A stretch of 64,000 bases of DNA from Brevibacterium sp. CCUG 69071 (GTDB lineage: Bacteria > Actinomycetota > Actinomycetes > Actinomycetales > Brevibacteriaceae). The notes below the pieces were generated by a model. That model ran no database searches. It saw only the letters and a list, made by a program, of their open reading frames with translations, and was not told the DNA's origin. Shown piece after piece: positions 25,099 to 33,635 of the stretch. The stretch lies in the NCBI RefSeq assembly GCF_021023135.1, contig NZ_PGFV01000001.1, forward strand, positions 558,001 through 622,000, written 5' to 3'. How positions within the stretch are numbered: the stretch's first letter is position 1; the number at the start of each line of letters is the position of its first letter. The translations under genes were made by a program, and so were the position numbers.

Positions 25099-26054
25099 GG
25101 CCAGGGTCTGAGGGAGCGGTTCGTGATGGGCGTGGGGCGGGCCGTTTCGCGCCGAGTCCCAGCGGCGACCTGCACATCGGCAACATCCGTTCCGGACTGC
25201 TCGCCTACGTCCGTGCCCGCCAGACCGGAAGGCGGTTCCTCTGGCGCATCGAAGACCTCGACCGGGTCAGAGACGGTGCCGCGGAATCGCAGTTGGCGGT
25301 GTTCTCCGAGCTCGGCGTCGTCCCCGATGAGGAGCCCCTGGTGCAGTCCCGCAGGCTCGAATACTACGCCGCTGCCATCGATCACCTCGCCGAGGCGGGT
25401 CTGGTCTTCGAATGCTACTGCTCACGCAAGGACATCGCCGAAGCTCCCAGCGCGCCCCACGCGCCGCCCGGGGCCTATCCCGGAACCTGCCGCAGCCTCG
25501 GCAAGGAGGAGCGGGCCCGCCGACGTGCGCATCTGGACGAACTCGGTCGGGCACCGGCTCTGAGGCTGCGCACCGACAACGCCGAGCACCTCGTCGACGA
25601 CGAACTGCTCGGCGAGATCGCTGCGCCCGTCGACGACTTCGTTCTGCGGCGCGGCGACGGCGTGTTCGCCTACAACCTCACCGTCGTCGTCGACGATGCC
25701 GCCAGCGGAATCGACGAGGTGGTGCGCGGGGACGATCTCGCGTCTTCGGCTCCCCGACAGGCCTACCTCGCCCGACTCCTCGGTGTGATTGGTCCGGGCT
25801 GGCTGCATGTGCCCCTGGTGCTCAATTCCACCGGTCAGCGGCTGGCGAAGAGAGATGGGGCAGTGACCTATCAGCAGCTGCGGGAATTCGGCTGGACGAT
25901 CCCGGACGTCTTCGGGTGGATGCAGAGCTCACTCGGCTTCGCAGGCTCGGCTCAACCTCGGTGGCGGAATGTCGAGGATATGGTCGAGGGAATCGACTTC
26001 GGGCTCATCGACGCCGAACCGACGGTGTTCGTGCCGCCCAACGGCGACCGCTGA
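25095..26054 (+). CDS. gluQ: tRNA glutamyl-Q(34) synthetase GluQRS
   Basis: A truncated class I glutamyl-tRNA synthetase that attaches glutamate to queuosine in tRNA-Asp. Features: GRFAPSPSGDLHIGN with HIGN replacing HIGH, a zinc site with CYCS and the Cys of YPGTCR, and LAKRDG as the KMSKS-like loop; the anticodon-binding domain is missing (319 residues in all). The start is GTG at 25095, overlapping the GNAT stop. No queuosine biosynthesis genes are in the window. It converges on the glycosyltransferase gene. Confidence 0.92.
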   Translation: MRPGSEGAVRDGRGAGRFAPSPSGDLHIGNIRSGLLAYVRARQTGRRFLWRIEDLDRVRDGAAESQLAVFSELGVVPDEEPLVQSRRLEYYAAAIDHLAEAGLVFECYCSRKDIAEAPSAPHAPPGAYPGTCRSLGKEERARRRAHLDELGRAPALRLRTDNAEHLVDDELLGEIAAPVDDFVLRRGDGVFAYNLTVVVDDAASGIDEVVRGDDLASSAPRQAYLARLLGVIGPGWLHVPLVLNSTGQRLAKRDGAVTYQQLREFGWTIPDVFGWMQSSLGFAGSAQPRWRNVEDMVEGIDFGLIDAEPTVFVPPNGDR

Positions 26055-26071
26055 CCTCGGTCGGGGACAGA

Positions 26072-26130
26072 CGCCGAGGAATCAGCTGCGCAGTGTGGTG
26101 CAGAGCCGCCGAAGACTCAGCTGCGCCGTG
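26072..26130. repeat. 24-bp imperfect direct repeat
   Basis: Two copies (26072-26095 and 26107-26130), 21 of 24 bases identical and 35 bp apart, in the gap between two convergent genes. No gene or hairpin is evident in this stretch. Confidence 0.6.
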
Positions 26131-26187
26131 GAGGAACAGCGCTGGCGAGAGCTCCGTCGCACCGTGGGGTGCGGCATTGCCACAGTC

Positions 26188-27396
26188 TCAGGCGGCGCGG
26201 GAGTCGAGATCGTCGCCGATGACCTCGGCATAGATCGACTCGAAGGTGTCGAGCGTGTATTCGATGTCATGCTTGGCGACGACATCGAGAGAGGCCTGCG
26301 ACATCGTGTCGAGCGCGGCTTCGGTCATCGTGCAGATGCTCGTGAAGCGATCGGCGAGCACATCGATGTCGCGCGGCGGGAACAGATAGCCGTTGACACC
26401 GTCCCGGACGAGATGCGGCAGAGCCACGGCGTCGGCGAGCACCACGGGTTTGCGCGAGGCCAGGGCCTCGAGAGTGGCGATGGACTGCAGCTCCGCGGTC
26501 GACGGCATGCAGAAGAACGTGCACCGTTGGTAGGCCTCCATCAGCTGCTTGTCGCTGATCTTGCCGAGGACATGGATCCGGTCGGCGATGCCGAGCTTCT
26601 CGGCCAACTCCTTGAGCGGCTCCTCCTGATCCCCACCGCCGACGATGTCGGCTTCGAGACCGATCGCCGGGTCCGTCTTCGCCACGGCCTCGACGATGTC
26701 TGCTGCGTGCTTCTCCGCCGAGAGTCTGCCGACGAAGAGCACCCGCGGGGGAGTCGCCTCGGCGGGGGAGTTCTCGACTTCGCTCAGGTGGGCGAAACGG
26801 TCGAGGTCGATCCCGCAGGACACCGCGCGGATCGGTGAGGTGAACCCGTTCTGGGTGAGCAGATCGGCGGCCAGCTGGGTGGGCACCGTGATGAAGTCGG
26901 CCGATTGGAACTTCCGGCGCAGATCCCACCAGGCCATCGCCGTTCCACCGTCGAGCAGCGACTTCGGCGCCTTGATGTAGGGGCGCACGTTGTCGGGCAT
27001 GAAATGGTTCGTCGCGACGACGGGGATGCCGCGCCTGATCGACTCTGAGAAGGCGTAGCGGCCGATGACGAAGTGGGCTTGGGTGTGGACGACATCGGGC
27101 TGCAGGCTGTCGAGGAGACGGGAGAGCTCCGGCTTGGTCTCCCAGGGCATGCAGATCGTCCAGGTGGGATGCAGCGGCCAGCGATGTGCGGTCAGCCGAT
27201 GCACGGTCACTCCGTCCTCGGTGCTCACGGATGCCTTGCCCGTGGCGGAGGGGCAGGCCACGTGGACTTCATTGCCACGAGCGGCGAGCCCGGCGGCGAG
27301 GCGCTCGGCGAATTTCGCCGCACCGTTGACCTCGGGGGCGTAGGTCTCGGTCGGAATGAGGATTCGGCGGGGTGGTGTGTGACGGTGCGCGGACAG
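26188..27396 (-). CDS. GT4-family glycosyltransferase, probable CTG start
   Basis: A GT-B fold hexosyltransferase. N-terminal ILIPTETYAPEVNGAAKFAERLA is the acceptor domain; SPIRAVSCGIDLDRF, VLFVGRLSAEKHA and the EX7E motif (ELQSIATLE) form the donor site; likely a mannosyl- or glucosyltransferase acting on a lipid or cell-wall glycan. The conserved start of the domain lies upstream of the first GTG (27259-27261), and between it and the preceding in-frame TGA there is no ATG, GTG or TTG. A CTG at 27394-27396 sits behind GAGGAGAG at a good distance, giving 402 residues; I take it as the start. The TGA just before belongs to the DMT transporter in the same frame. Confidence 0.75.
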   Translation of the reverse strand: MSAHRHTPPRRILIPTETYAPEVNGAAKFAERLAAGLAARGNEVHVACPSATGKASVSTEDGVTVHRLTAHRWPLHPTWTICMPWETKPELSRLLDSLQPDVVHTQAHFVIGRYAFSESIRRGIPVVATNHFMPDNVRPYIKAPKSLLDGGTAMAWWDLRRKFQSADFITVPTQLAADLLTQNGFTSPIRAVSCGIDLDRFAHLSEVENSPAEATPPRVLFVGRLSAEKHAADIVEAVAKTDPAIGLEADIVGGGDQEEPLKELAEKLGIADRIHVLGKISDKQLMEAYQRCTFFCMPSTAELQSIATLEALASRKPVVLADAVALPHLVRDGVNGYLFPPRDIDVLADRFTSICTMTEAALDTMSQASLDVVAKHDIEYTLDTFESIYAEVIGDDLDSRAA

Positions 27397-27399
27397 GAT

Positions 27400-28311
27400 T
27401 CAGCTCTCCTCGGTGTCGGTCAATGTGTCGCTCCGGCGAGCGACTCGGCGCTCGGCTTCACGATCTTTGACATCGGGATGATAACGCGACAATACAACGA
27501 CCCCCAGGCAGGCGACCAATCCGGTGGCCGTGATCGCAATGATCAGCCACACCGGAGCGGACTGCGCCTCGCCGAGAACCACGGTGCCCAGAATCACTGC
27601 ACCGATCGGATCGACGACGGTGAGTCCGGCGATGACCATCTCCGGGGGTCCGGCCGCGTAGGCGTTCTGGACGAACCACGAGCCCAGAGCCGCTGCGGCG
27701 GCAAGGCCGACCACGTTGATCCAGGTCACCTGGTCGGGGCCGGCGCGGAGGATCTGGACGCTGACGAGGTGCGCGTTCGTGGCGACGCAGGCGAACAGCA
27801 GCCCGGCGGCGGTGATGAGCACAAGCTGTGGAGCGTGGCGGAAGGCGATCATGATGATCAGACCGATGACGACGACGATTCCGGTGATCCACACCAGCGG
27901 CATCGCATCCCCGCCGAGGTGGACCTCGGAGCGTGCTGTCGTCGCCGAGAGTGCGACGAAGAGTGTGACCCCGACCGTGCACCAGACGACCGCTTGGACG
28001 AGGCGGCGATTGACCTTGAGTCCGCGATGGCGGATGCCCAGCAGCACGGAGACGATGAGTGAGAACGCACCGATGGGCTGAACGACCATGACAGGGGCCA
28101 GCGCGAGGGCGACGAGGTTGCCGGCGGTGCCGAGTCCGAGAATGAGGAGTCCGAGCAGCCAGCGACGGTTGGCGAGCAGCTCCTTGAAGTTGGCCCAGCT
28201 CAGTCCGTTGTGCGAATCATCCTGACCGACCACGGCCTCATGCTGGAACAGTGCTCCATAGGCCAGAGCCACTGCCGCGAGGACGGCGAAGGCGATTGCC
28301 ACTATGGTCAC
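27400..28311 (-). CDS. DMT-family membrane transporter
   Basis: A 303-residue protein with about nine or ten hydrophobic segments in two repeated halves and a charged C-terminal tail, as in the DMT (EamA/NIPA-like) group. APVMVVQPIGAFSLIVSVLLG and VVDPIGAVILGTVVLGEA are the matching loop/helix turns of the two halves. The substrate is unknown. The start is a GTG at 28309-28311 behind GGAAG. It ends in TGA six bases before, and in frame with, the probable CTG start of the glycosyltransferase, so the two form one unit and may act in export of a glycosylated envelope precursor (inference). Confidence 0.82.
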   Translation of the reverse strand: MTIVAIAFAVLAAVALAYGALFQHEAVVGQDDSHNGLSWANFKELLANRRWLLGLLILGLGTAGNLVALALAPVMVVQPIGAFSLIVSVLLGIRHRGLKVNRRLVQAVVWCTVGVTLFVALSATTARSEVHLGGDAMPLVWITGIVVVIGLIIMIAFRHAPQLVLITAAGLLFACVATNAHLVSVQILRAGPDQVTWINVVGLAAAAALGSWFVQNAYAAGPPEMVIAGLTVVDPIGAVILGTVVLGEAQSAPVWLIIAITATGLVACLGVVVLSRYHPDVKDREAERRVARRSDTLTDTEES

Positions 28312-28476
28312 GTTGCTTCTTCCGCTGTGGGGATGTGGTCGAGGATCGCTTCGATTTTACAGTCCAGGAGTACCGCAGTGGTGGTCCGAGACTGTGTTTG
28401 TCCTGACTGTAAGGCTTGCTTATGGGAGCGAGTGGGGTAAACCGGAACGATGTGAGCTAACGCACTGCCTTCGGTT

Positions 28477-28506
28477 TTGTTGAGATGGAGATGTCTTTGC
28501 TAAGCT
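28477..28506 (+). promoter_or_regulatory. possible tRNA-Asn promoter
   Basis: TTGTTG (28477-28482) and TAAGCT (28501-28506) are separated by 18 bp and lie 30 bp before the tRNA. Confidence 0.4.
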
Positions 28507-28535
28507 GAATCAACGTGCGCAGGTCACTGCGACGT

Positions 28536-28608
28536 TCCTCCGTAGCTCAGTTGGCAGAGCATTCGACTGTTAATCGAAGGGTCGCTGGTTCGAGCCCAGC
28601 CGGGGGAG
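28536..28608 (+). tRNA. tRNA-Asn (anticodon GTT)
   Basis: A 73-nt cloverleaf: acceptor TCCTCCG/CGGGGGA, anticodon stem TTCGA/TCGAA with loop CTGTTAA (anticodon GTT), and T-loop GGTTCGAGCCC in context. The discriminator is G; CCA is not encoded. Confidence 0.97.
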
Positions 28609-28616
28609 CCGCCAAG

Positions 28617-28642
28617 GCCCCGTCCGTTCAGGACGGGGCTTT
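28617..28642 (+). terminator. terminator of tRNA-Asn
   Basis: GCCCCGTCC/GGACGGGGC stem with a five-base loop followed by TTT, nine bases after the tRNA. Confidence 0.85.
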
Positions 28643-28705
28643 CGTCGTGCCCGGGGTCTTCCGTCCGCAAGGAATACTTGAAGCATCAACCAGGTTGGCA
28701 GGAAT

Positions 28706-29758
28706 ATGAAGTCATTCGGATTCTTGAGTTTCGGACATTACGGGGCAGGCAGTGCACCCGGAGGCTACGGCGCGAAGGAGGCGCTCAAACAGGCCGTCGA
28801 CATCGCGGTCGGTGCCGATGAGATCGGCGTCAACGGTGCATACTTCCGGGTCCATCACTTCGCAGAGCAGGCGGCTTCGCCGATGCCGGTGCTCTCGGCC
28901 ATCGCCGCGAAGACCTCACGCATCGAGGTCGGTACCGGGGTCATCGATATGCGCTACGAGAACCCTCTCTACCTCGCCGAGGAGGCCGCCGCGCTCGATC
29001 TTCTCTCCGATCAGCGCGTGGCGCTGGGAATCAGTCGGGGATCACCGGAACCGGCGCTGCGCGGGTGGGAGTCCTTCGGCTACACCGACCCCACCGAGCC
29101 CAAGGCCGCGAACATGGCGCGGGAGAAGTTCTCGACGTTCGTGGCGGCCGTGCGGGGCGAAGAGATGACGCCCGCCGATCCGGCCCAGTTCGGTCCCGGA
29201 CGCCGATTGCGCATCGAGCCGCACTCGCCCGGTCTCGACCGGCGAATCTGGTGGGGCGCCGGCTCGGGTTCGACCGCTGAGTGGGCGGCCGAGCAGGGGG
29301 TGAACCTGATGAGTTCGACCCTGCTGACCGAAGCCACTGGTGCCTCCTTCGCCGAGCTCCAGCGGGAGCAGATCGAACGTTATCGCGCAGCGTGGACAGC
29401 GGCCGGTCATGATTGGACACCCCGGGTGTCCGTGAGTCGGTCCATCTTCCCGATCACGACGAATCTCGATGATCTCTACTTCGGCCGGCGGTCCGGTGCC
29501 GAGGGCGACCAGATCGGCATCATCGACGACACCCGTTCGACCTTCGGCCGCACCTATGCCGGTGAACCGGATCGTCTCATCGAGGAGCTCAAGGCCGATG
29601 TCGCCGTCGAGGAGGCAGACACCGTTCTGCTGACGATTCCGAGTCAGATCGGCGTCGACTACAACCTCCACATCCTCGAGTCCTTCGCCGAGCACGTCGC
29701 CCCTGCTCTGGGGTGGAAGCCCAACACCGAAGGACCCGCCACCGGCACCTCGTTCTGA
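28706..29758 (+). CDS. LLM-class flavin-dependent oxidoreductase
   Basis: A 350-residue luciferase-like (bacterial luciferase family) TIM-barrel enzyme using reduced FMN or F420. Typical parts are VDIAVGADEIGVNGAYFRVHHFAEQAASPMPVLSA split over the first strands, IEVGTGVIDMRYENPLYLAEEAA, RVALGISRGSP and WWGAGSGSTAEWAAEQGVNL. The substrate is not deducible. AGGAAT precedes the ATG and the gene stands alone between tRNA-Asn and an MFS gene. Confidence 0.88.
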   Translation: MKSFGFLSFGHYGAGSAPGGYGAKEALKQAVDIAVGADEIGVNGAYFRVHHFAEQAASPMPVLSAIAAKTSRIEVGTGVIDMRYENPLYLAEEAAALDLLSDQRVALGISRGSPEPALRGWESFGYTDPTEPKAANMAREKFSTFVAAVRGEEMTPADPAQFGPGRRLRIEPHSPGLDRRIWWGAGSGSTAEWAAEQGVNLMSSTLLTEATGASFAELQREQIERYRAAWTAAGHDWTPRVSVSRSIFPITTNLDDLYFGRRSGAEGDQIGIIDDTRSTFGRTYAGEPDRLIEELKADVAVEEADTVLLTIPSQIGVDYNLHILESFAEHVAPALGWKPNTEGPATGTSF

Positions 29759-29942
29759 GACGCACGCTGTCGAGCATCTGCTGCCCCACCGACTGGGGGC
29801 TGCCGGCCGATATGTCACGGTCATGCAGGTCTGGGCGAACGACACCGTATGATGAAACAGTCCGACTTGCAGAAAAATCAGAGGGTATCGACGAGGCTGC
29901 TCGCAGGGGCGTATCGAGCCCGAATCGTGAAGGGGTGGTGAC

Positions 29943-31373
29943 GTGACCGAGCGTTCGCGCATGACAGTGACGCAGAGGCGGATCCTCCTCATCGGCCTCG
30001 TCCCACTGTTCATGTCCCTGCTCTCGGTGTCGATCATCAATGTCGTCCTCCCGGCCATCGGTGACAACCTCGGGGCCTCATCCTCGGCGCTCCAGTGGGT
30101 TCTCACCGGCTATGCGCTGTCCTTCGGCGTCGTCCTCGTCGCTGCCGGCCGTGCCGGAGACGTCTTCGGCAGGGGACAGCTGTTCATGATGGGCGTCGGC
30201 CTGTTCGGTCTCTCATCACTCGTCGCCGGGATCGCGCCCGGCCCACTGACTCTCAATATCGCCCGTGTGCTTATGGGACTCGGCTCCGGTCTGCTCAACC
30301 CCCAGGTCGTCGGTCTCCTCCAGCAGTACTTCCAGGGTCCCCAACGCGGCCGCGCCTTCGGGATGATGGGCACCACCGTCGGACTGTCGGTGGCGATCGG
30401 CCCGGTCCTCGGGGGGATTCTCATCACGATCTTCGGTGAGGACTTCGGATGGCGAGCCTCGTTCCTCGTCAATGTCCCCTTCGCGGTGCTCGCCCTGATC
30501 CTGGCCAGGCAGTGGCTGCCGACAGGTGCCTGGCGTCCGATCGAGGCGCAGGAGGAGAAGAGGAACCGGGACCTCGATCCCGTCGGTGTGATCCTCCTCG
30601 GCGTCGCGGTGCTGCTCGTCCTGCTGCCCTTCGTCGAGTCGTCGCTCGGATGGTTCGTGTGGCTGGCACTGCCGGTGGGTCTGCTCACTCTCGTCTTCTG
30701 GACCAAGTGGGAGCGGCGCTACGCGGCACGGGGACGTCCGCCCATGGTCGATCTCAATCTGTTCAAGATCAGAAGCTTCAGCAACGGGTCGATCATCATC
30801 GCCCTCTACTTCATGGGCGTGACCAGTGTCTGGGTTCTCGTCGCGATGTACATGCAGCAAGGCCTCGGGCATACGGCGTTGGCGGCGGGCATGATCGGTC
30901 TGCCTGCGGCCCTGGTTTCTGCGGTCTCCGCCGACGTCTCCGGCCGGTTCGTCTTCCAGGTCGGCCGCCGCCTCGTCGTCTGGGGGATCGTCACCTGTCT
31001 GCTCGGACTCGTCTCCACGATCCTCGTGGTCTACCTCGTCTCGCAGGGCATCGGCAGCGAATGGTGGATGCTGCTCAGCCTCGTCTTCATCGGGGCCGCA
31101 CAGGGCATGGTGATCAGTCCCAACCAGACGCTGACGCTGCAGGACGTGCCGTTGCGCTACGCCGGTTCCGCCGGGGGAGTGCTGCAGACCGGACAGCGAA
31201 TCGGCACCTCGATGGGCTTGGCCATCATGACGGCTCTGGCCTTCGCGGTCACCGCGGTCAGTGACTGGAACATCGGCATGATCGCCTCGTTCATCGCCAT
31301 TGCGGTCATCGTGATCCTCGCCGGAATCGTCGGTGTGGTGGAGGTTCGACGCGGTCGGAAGCCGCGTCGCTGA
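29943..31373 (+). CDS. MFS drug exporter (EmrB/QacA, 14-TM type)
   Basis: A 476-residue membrane protein with about 14 hydrophobic segments. DHA2-family signs are SLLSVSIINVVLPAIGDNLGAS in helix 1, AGRAGDVFGRGQLFMMGVGLFG (motif A region), and the helix-5 motif GTTVGLSVAIGPVLGG (motif C, antiporter). Probable proton-driven efflux of a toxic or secreted compound. The start is a GTG at 29943 with AAGGGG about nine bases upstream. The 184-bp upstream gap shows no regulator gene. Confidence 0.9.
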   Translation: MTERSRMTVTQRRILLIGLVPLFMSLLSVSIINVVLPAIGDNLGASSSALQWVLTGYALSFGVVLVAAGRAGDVFGRGQLFMMGVGLFGLSSLVAGIAPGPLTLNIARVLMGLGSGLLNPQVVGLLQQYFQGPQRGRAFGMMGTTVGLSVAIGPVLGGILITIFGEDFGWRASFLVNVPFAVLALILARQWLPTGAWRPIEAQEEKRNRDLDPVGVILLGVAVLLVLLPFVESSLGWFVWLALPVGLLTLVFWTKWERRYAARGRPPMVDLNLFKIRSFSNGSIIIALYFMGVTSVWVLVAMYMQQGLGHTALAAGMIGLPAALVSAVSADVSGRFVFQVGRRLVVWGIVTCLLGLVSTILVVYLVSQGIGSEWWMLLSLVFIGAAQGMVISPNQTLTLQDVPLRYAGSAGGVLQTGQRIGTSMGLAIMTALAFAVTAVSDWNIGMIASFIAIAVIVILAGIVGVVEVRRGRKPRR

Positions 31374-31501
31374 GCCTTCGGCCACCTCGGCGAGGTTCGT
31401 GTTTCCCTCAGCTCTGAGCGCAATAATGTTACGGTTTTTAGACAATTGAGTCTGTCCCCATATGGAAGACTGTGAACGCACGTTTGCCCATGGAAGGACA
31501 T

Positions 31502-32758
31502 ATGGTGGTTCAGGCACCCGATCAGGACTTCGCACTCGAGGACCTTGTGCGCTCCGGCGGCATCGAGACCTATTTCGCTCCCGTCGTCGATGTCTATACC
31601 TTCGGCAAGGTCGGGTATCAGATCCTTCAGGCACCGGTCGATGATCCGGTGGTCGGTCGCGCCGAGTCGGAGAATCTCCGGGAGTCGATGCACTCTTCGG
31701 CGATGATCGGCGATATCGACGCCTCCCTGCGTGCCACAGCGCTGCGGACCGCCGAGGCGGCGGGACTGCCGAATTCCAACCGACTGTTCCTGCACGCGGA
31801 AGCGGAGTCGTTCGCGACTCTCGAGGACCGCACTGCCGAACCGGACCGTTCGGTCATCCTCCAGCTCGACGCCTCCCGGGTGAGCTCGTCTCCCGCCGCG
31901 GTTCTCCGCGCCGTCCGCCAGGCTCGCTCCATGGGGTGGGGCGTCGGCATGTCCTCGGTCGGCGCAGATCTGCGCAGCACCGCTTTCGTGCCCTTGGTCA
32001 ACCCGTCCGTGGTCGGCCTCCATCCGGATGTGCTGCGCATCGACTGCGATTCGCATCTGGCCGAACTCAACCGGCTCCTCCATGCCCACCTCGAACGCAC
32101 CGGCGCCGTGATCATGGCCGAAGGTGTGGAGTCAGAAGACGATCTCGATCGGGTGCGGGCCTTGGGCGCCAGGTACATGTCGGGCCCCTATTTCGGTGGG
32201 GCGACGAAGGAGCCGGAGCCCTTCCGGGATCCCATCGAAGACGGATTGATCGATCATCATTCGCGCAATCTGCCGGCGCTGGGCACTCCGTACTCGATTG
32301 CGCAGGGGCTGCGCCGCGAGCCCTTGGTGATGAATCGCGAGCTTCTCGTCGCGCAGATCGCCGCCCTCGAGGAACGCGCACTGGCTTCCGGGACGGCGAC
32401 GATCACCCTCGGCGTCTTCGGGGAGGACGAGACATTCTCCGAACCGACCCGACTTCGCTACGAGAAGATCCGCGACACCGTGGGGCTGACCGCGATGTTC
32501 TCCGGCGGATTCGACGGCCCGCCCATCCCTGGGGTGCGGACCGGAGTCGTGGACGCCTCCGACCCGATGCGCAACGAGCACGGGGTCGTCGTGGTCGGTC
32601 CGGACTGGTCAGGACTGGTCGCCGCCTCGAAACGCAATGACCCCGGCAGTGACGGTCAGATCGTCTACGACGTGTACATCACCACCGAGAGGTACACCTG
32701 TGTCGACGCCGCACGCAGCGTGCTGACGCGGATCTCGCCGTTGAATTCCGGGAACTGA
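31502..32758 (+). CDS. degenerate EAL domain fused to DICT sensory domain
   Basis: A 418-residue cytoplasmic signalling protein. Residues about 20-235 follow the EAL fold (FAPVVDVYTFGKVGYQILQ, RIDCDSHL, VIMAEGVESEDDLDRVRALGARYMSGPYFG), but the E-A-L motif reads Q-I-L, the N-x-S strand reads HAEAES, and the DDFG motif is absent, so phosphodiesterase activity is unlikely and it may instead bind c-di-GMP or be a scaffold. Residues about 270-410 are a DICT domain (NRELLVAQIAALEERAL, VFGEDETFS), a module found with EAL/GGDEF proteins. GGAAGGA precedes the ATG at 31502; a GTG at 31472 would add ten residues. Confidence 0.8.
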   Translation: MVVQAPDQDFALEDLVRSGGIETYFAPVVDVYTFGKVGYQILQAPVDDPVVGRAESENLRESMHSSAMIGDIDASLRATALRTAEAAGLPNSNRLFLHAEAESFATLEDRTAEPDRSVILQLDASRVSSSPAAVLRAVRQARSMGWGVGMSSVGADLRSTAFVPLVNPSVVGLHPDVLRIDCDSHLAELNRLLHAHLERTGAVIMAEGVESEDDLDRVRALGARYMSGPYFGGATKEPEPFRDPIEDGLIDHHSRNLPALGTPYSIAQGLRREPLVMNRELLVAQIAALEERALASGTATITLGVFGEDETFSEPTRLRYEKIRDTVGLTAMFSGGFDGPPIPGVRTGVVDASDPMRNEHGVVVVGPDWSGLVAASKRNDPGSDGQIVYDVYITTERYTCVDAARSVLTRISPLNSGN

Positions 32759-32841
32759 GTCTCAGGTGCGGTGACCGGCGGTCCGCGCGCCCGTCTGAAA
32801 TGGGAACCCCGGCGACTATGGTGCTAATCTTGTTTCGGCTC

Positions 32842-32918
32842 GCCCCCGTAGCTCAGCTGGTCAGAGCAGGGAACTCATAATTCTTTGGTCGCCGGTTCAA
32901 GTCCGGCCGGGGGCACCA
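32842..32918 (+). tRNA. tRNA-Met, elongator (anticodon CAT)
   Basis: A 74-nt body plus encoded CCA: acceptor GCCCCCG/CGGGGGC, anticodon loop CTCATAA (CAT), T-arm CCGG/CCGG with TTCAAGT. The normal C1-G72-type pairing and the D-arm fit an elongator rather than initiator tRNA. Confidence 0.93.
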
Positions 32919-32958
32919 GGAACCACTTTGACATGGGCCAATCGCTGACGCACCGTTG

Positions 32959-33483
32959 TCATTCCGTATCGGGCCCAGCCTCGGTCTGCAGGTTCGAATT
33001 CGGGTTGAAGACAGTGTTCGACATCGGAGCGTATGCGATCGTCTCTCCGTCTGGACTGCTCCTGACCTTGGCAGCTTCACGGTCCTCGGCATCGATCTCG
33101 TCGAACAGCTTCGTGAAAGCTTTCTCTGCCTCGGGGTTCTCGGTTGGATGCTCCGATCGCACTCGCACAGTGTCGGCGGCATCCTCGTAAGATGCGAACT
33201 CGACAACGAAGCGCGGCCCCACCTCGGCGGCGACACGATGTGCGAGTCGCGTACCCTCCACCGTGTATGCACGGGCGGCAGCTAAGGACACCCACTCGAT
33301 GTCATCCGTGAGCGAGTCGTAGTAGGACTGCTCCCACGCGTCGAGATCGTCGACGAGTCCGCTCGTCAGCCCTGTCTCCCGGTAGCGGATCGGCTGGTCG
33401 AGCCAGACCACAGTATGCGCATAGTCGGGGAACAACCGGACTATCTCAAGTGGTGCTTTCTCGCGTATGTCATCCTTGCCCAT
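32959..33483 (-). CDS. hypothetical protein (174 aa)
   Basis: An acidic soluble protein that I do not recognise. It contains EIVRLFPDYAHTVVWLDQPIRYRETGL, a Trp/Tyr-rich stretch (WEQSYYDSLTDDIEWVS) and an alternating acidic/basic C-terminal half (EAEKAFTKLFDEIDAEDREAAKV); no membrane segment or signal peptide. I set the start at the ATG at 33481-33483 (TTAGG eight bases upstream); a GTG two codons earlier is possible. It sits directly downstream of tRNA-Met and stands alone on its strand, a position where acquired genes are often found, though no att repeat is visible. Confidence 0.7.
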   Translation of the reverse strand: MGKDDIREKAPLEIVRLFPDYAHTVVWLDQPIRYRETGLTSGLVDDLDAWEQSYYDSLTDDIEWVSLAAARAYTVEGTRLAHRVAAEVGPRFVVEFASYEDAADTVRVRSEHPTENPEAEKAFTKLFDEIDAEDREAAKVRSSPDGETIAYAPMSNTVFNPNSNLQTEAGPDTE

Positions 33484-33635
33484 CTCCACAGCCTAACGTC
33501 GATCAAGCGATCCTCACAGATACCCGACATCACCAGCGTCTTTGGTGCTTGGCGTGGGTGCGATCGTCAGCTATCATGGCCTGAGTACCTCCTTTCGGAT
33601 CGTAGGGGAAGACGTATCCGAGGTAGGAGGCACAA

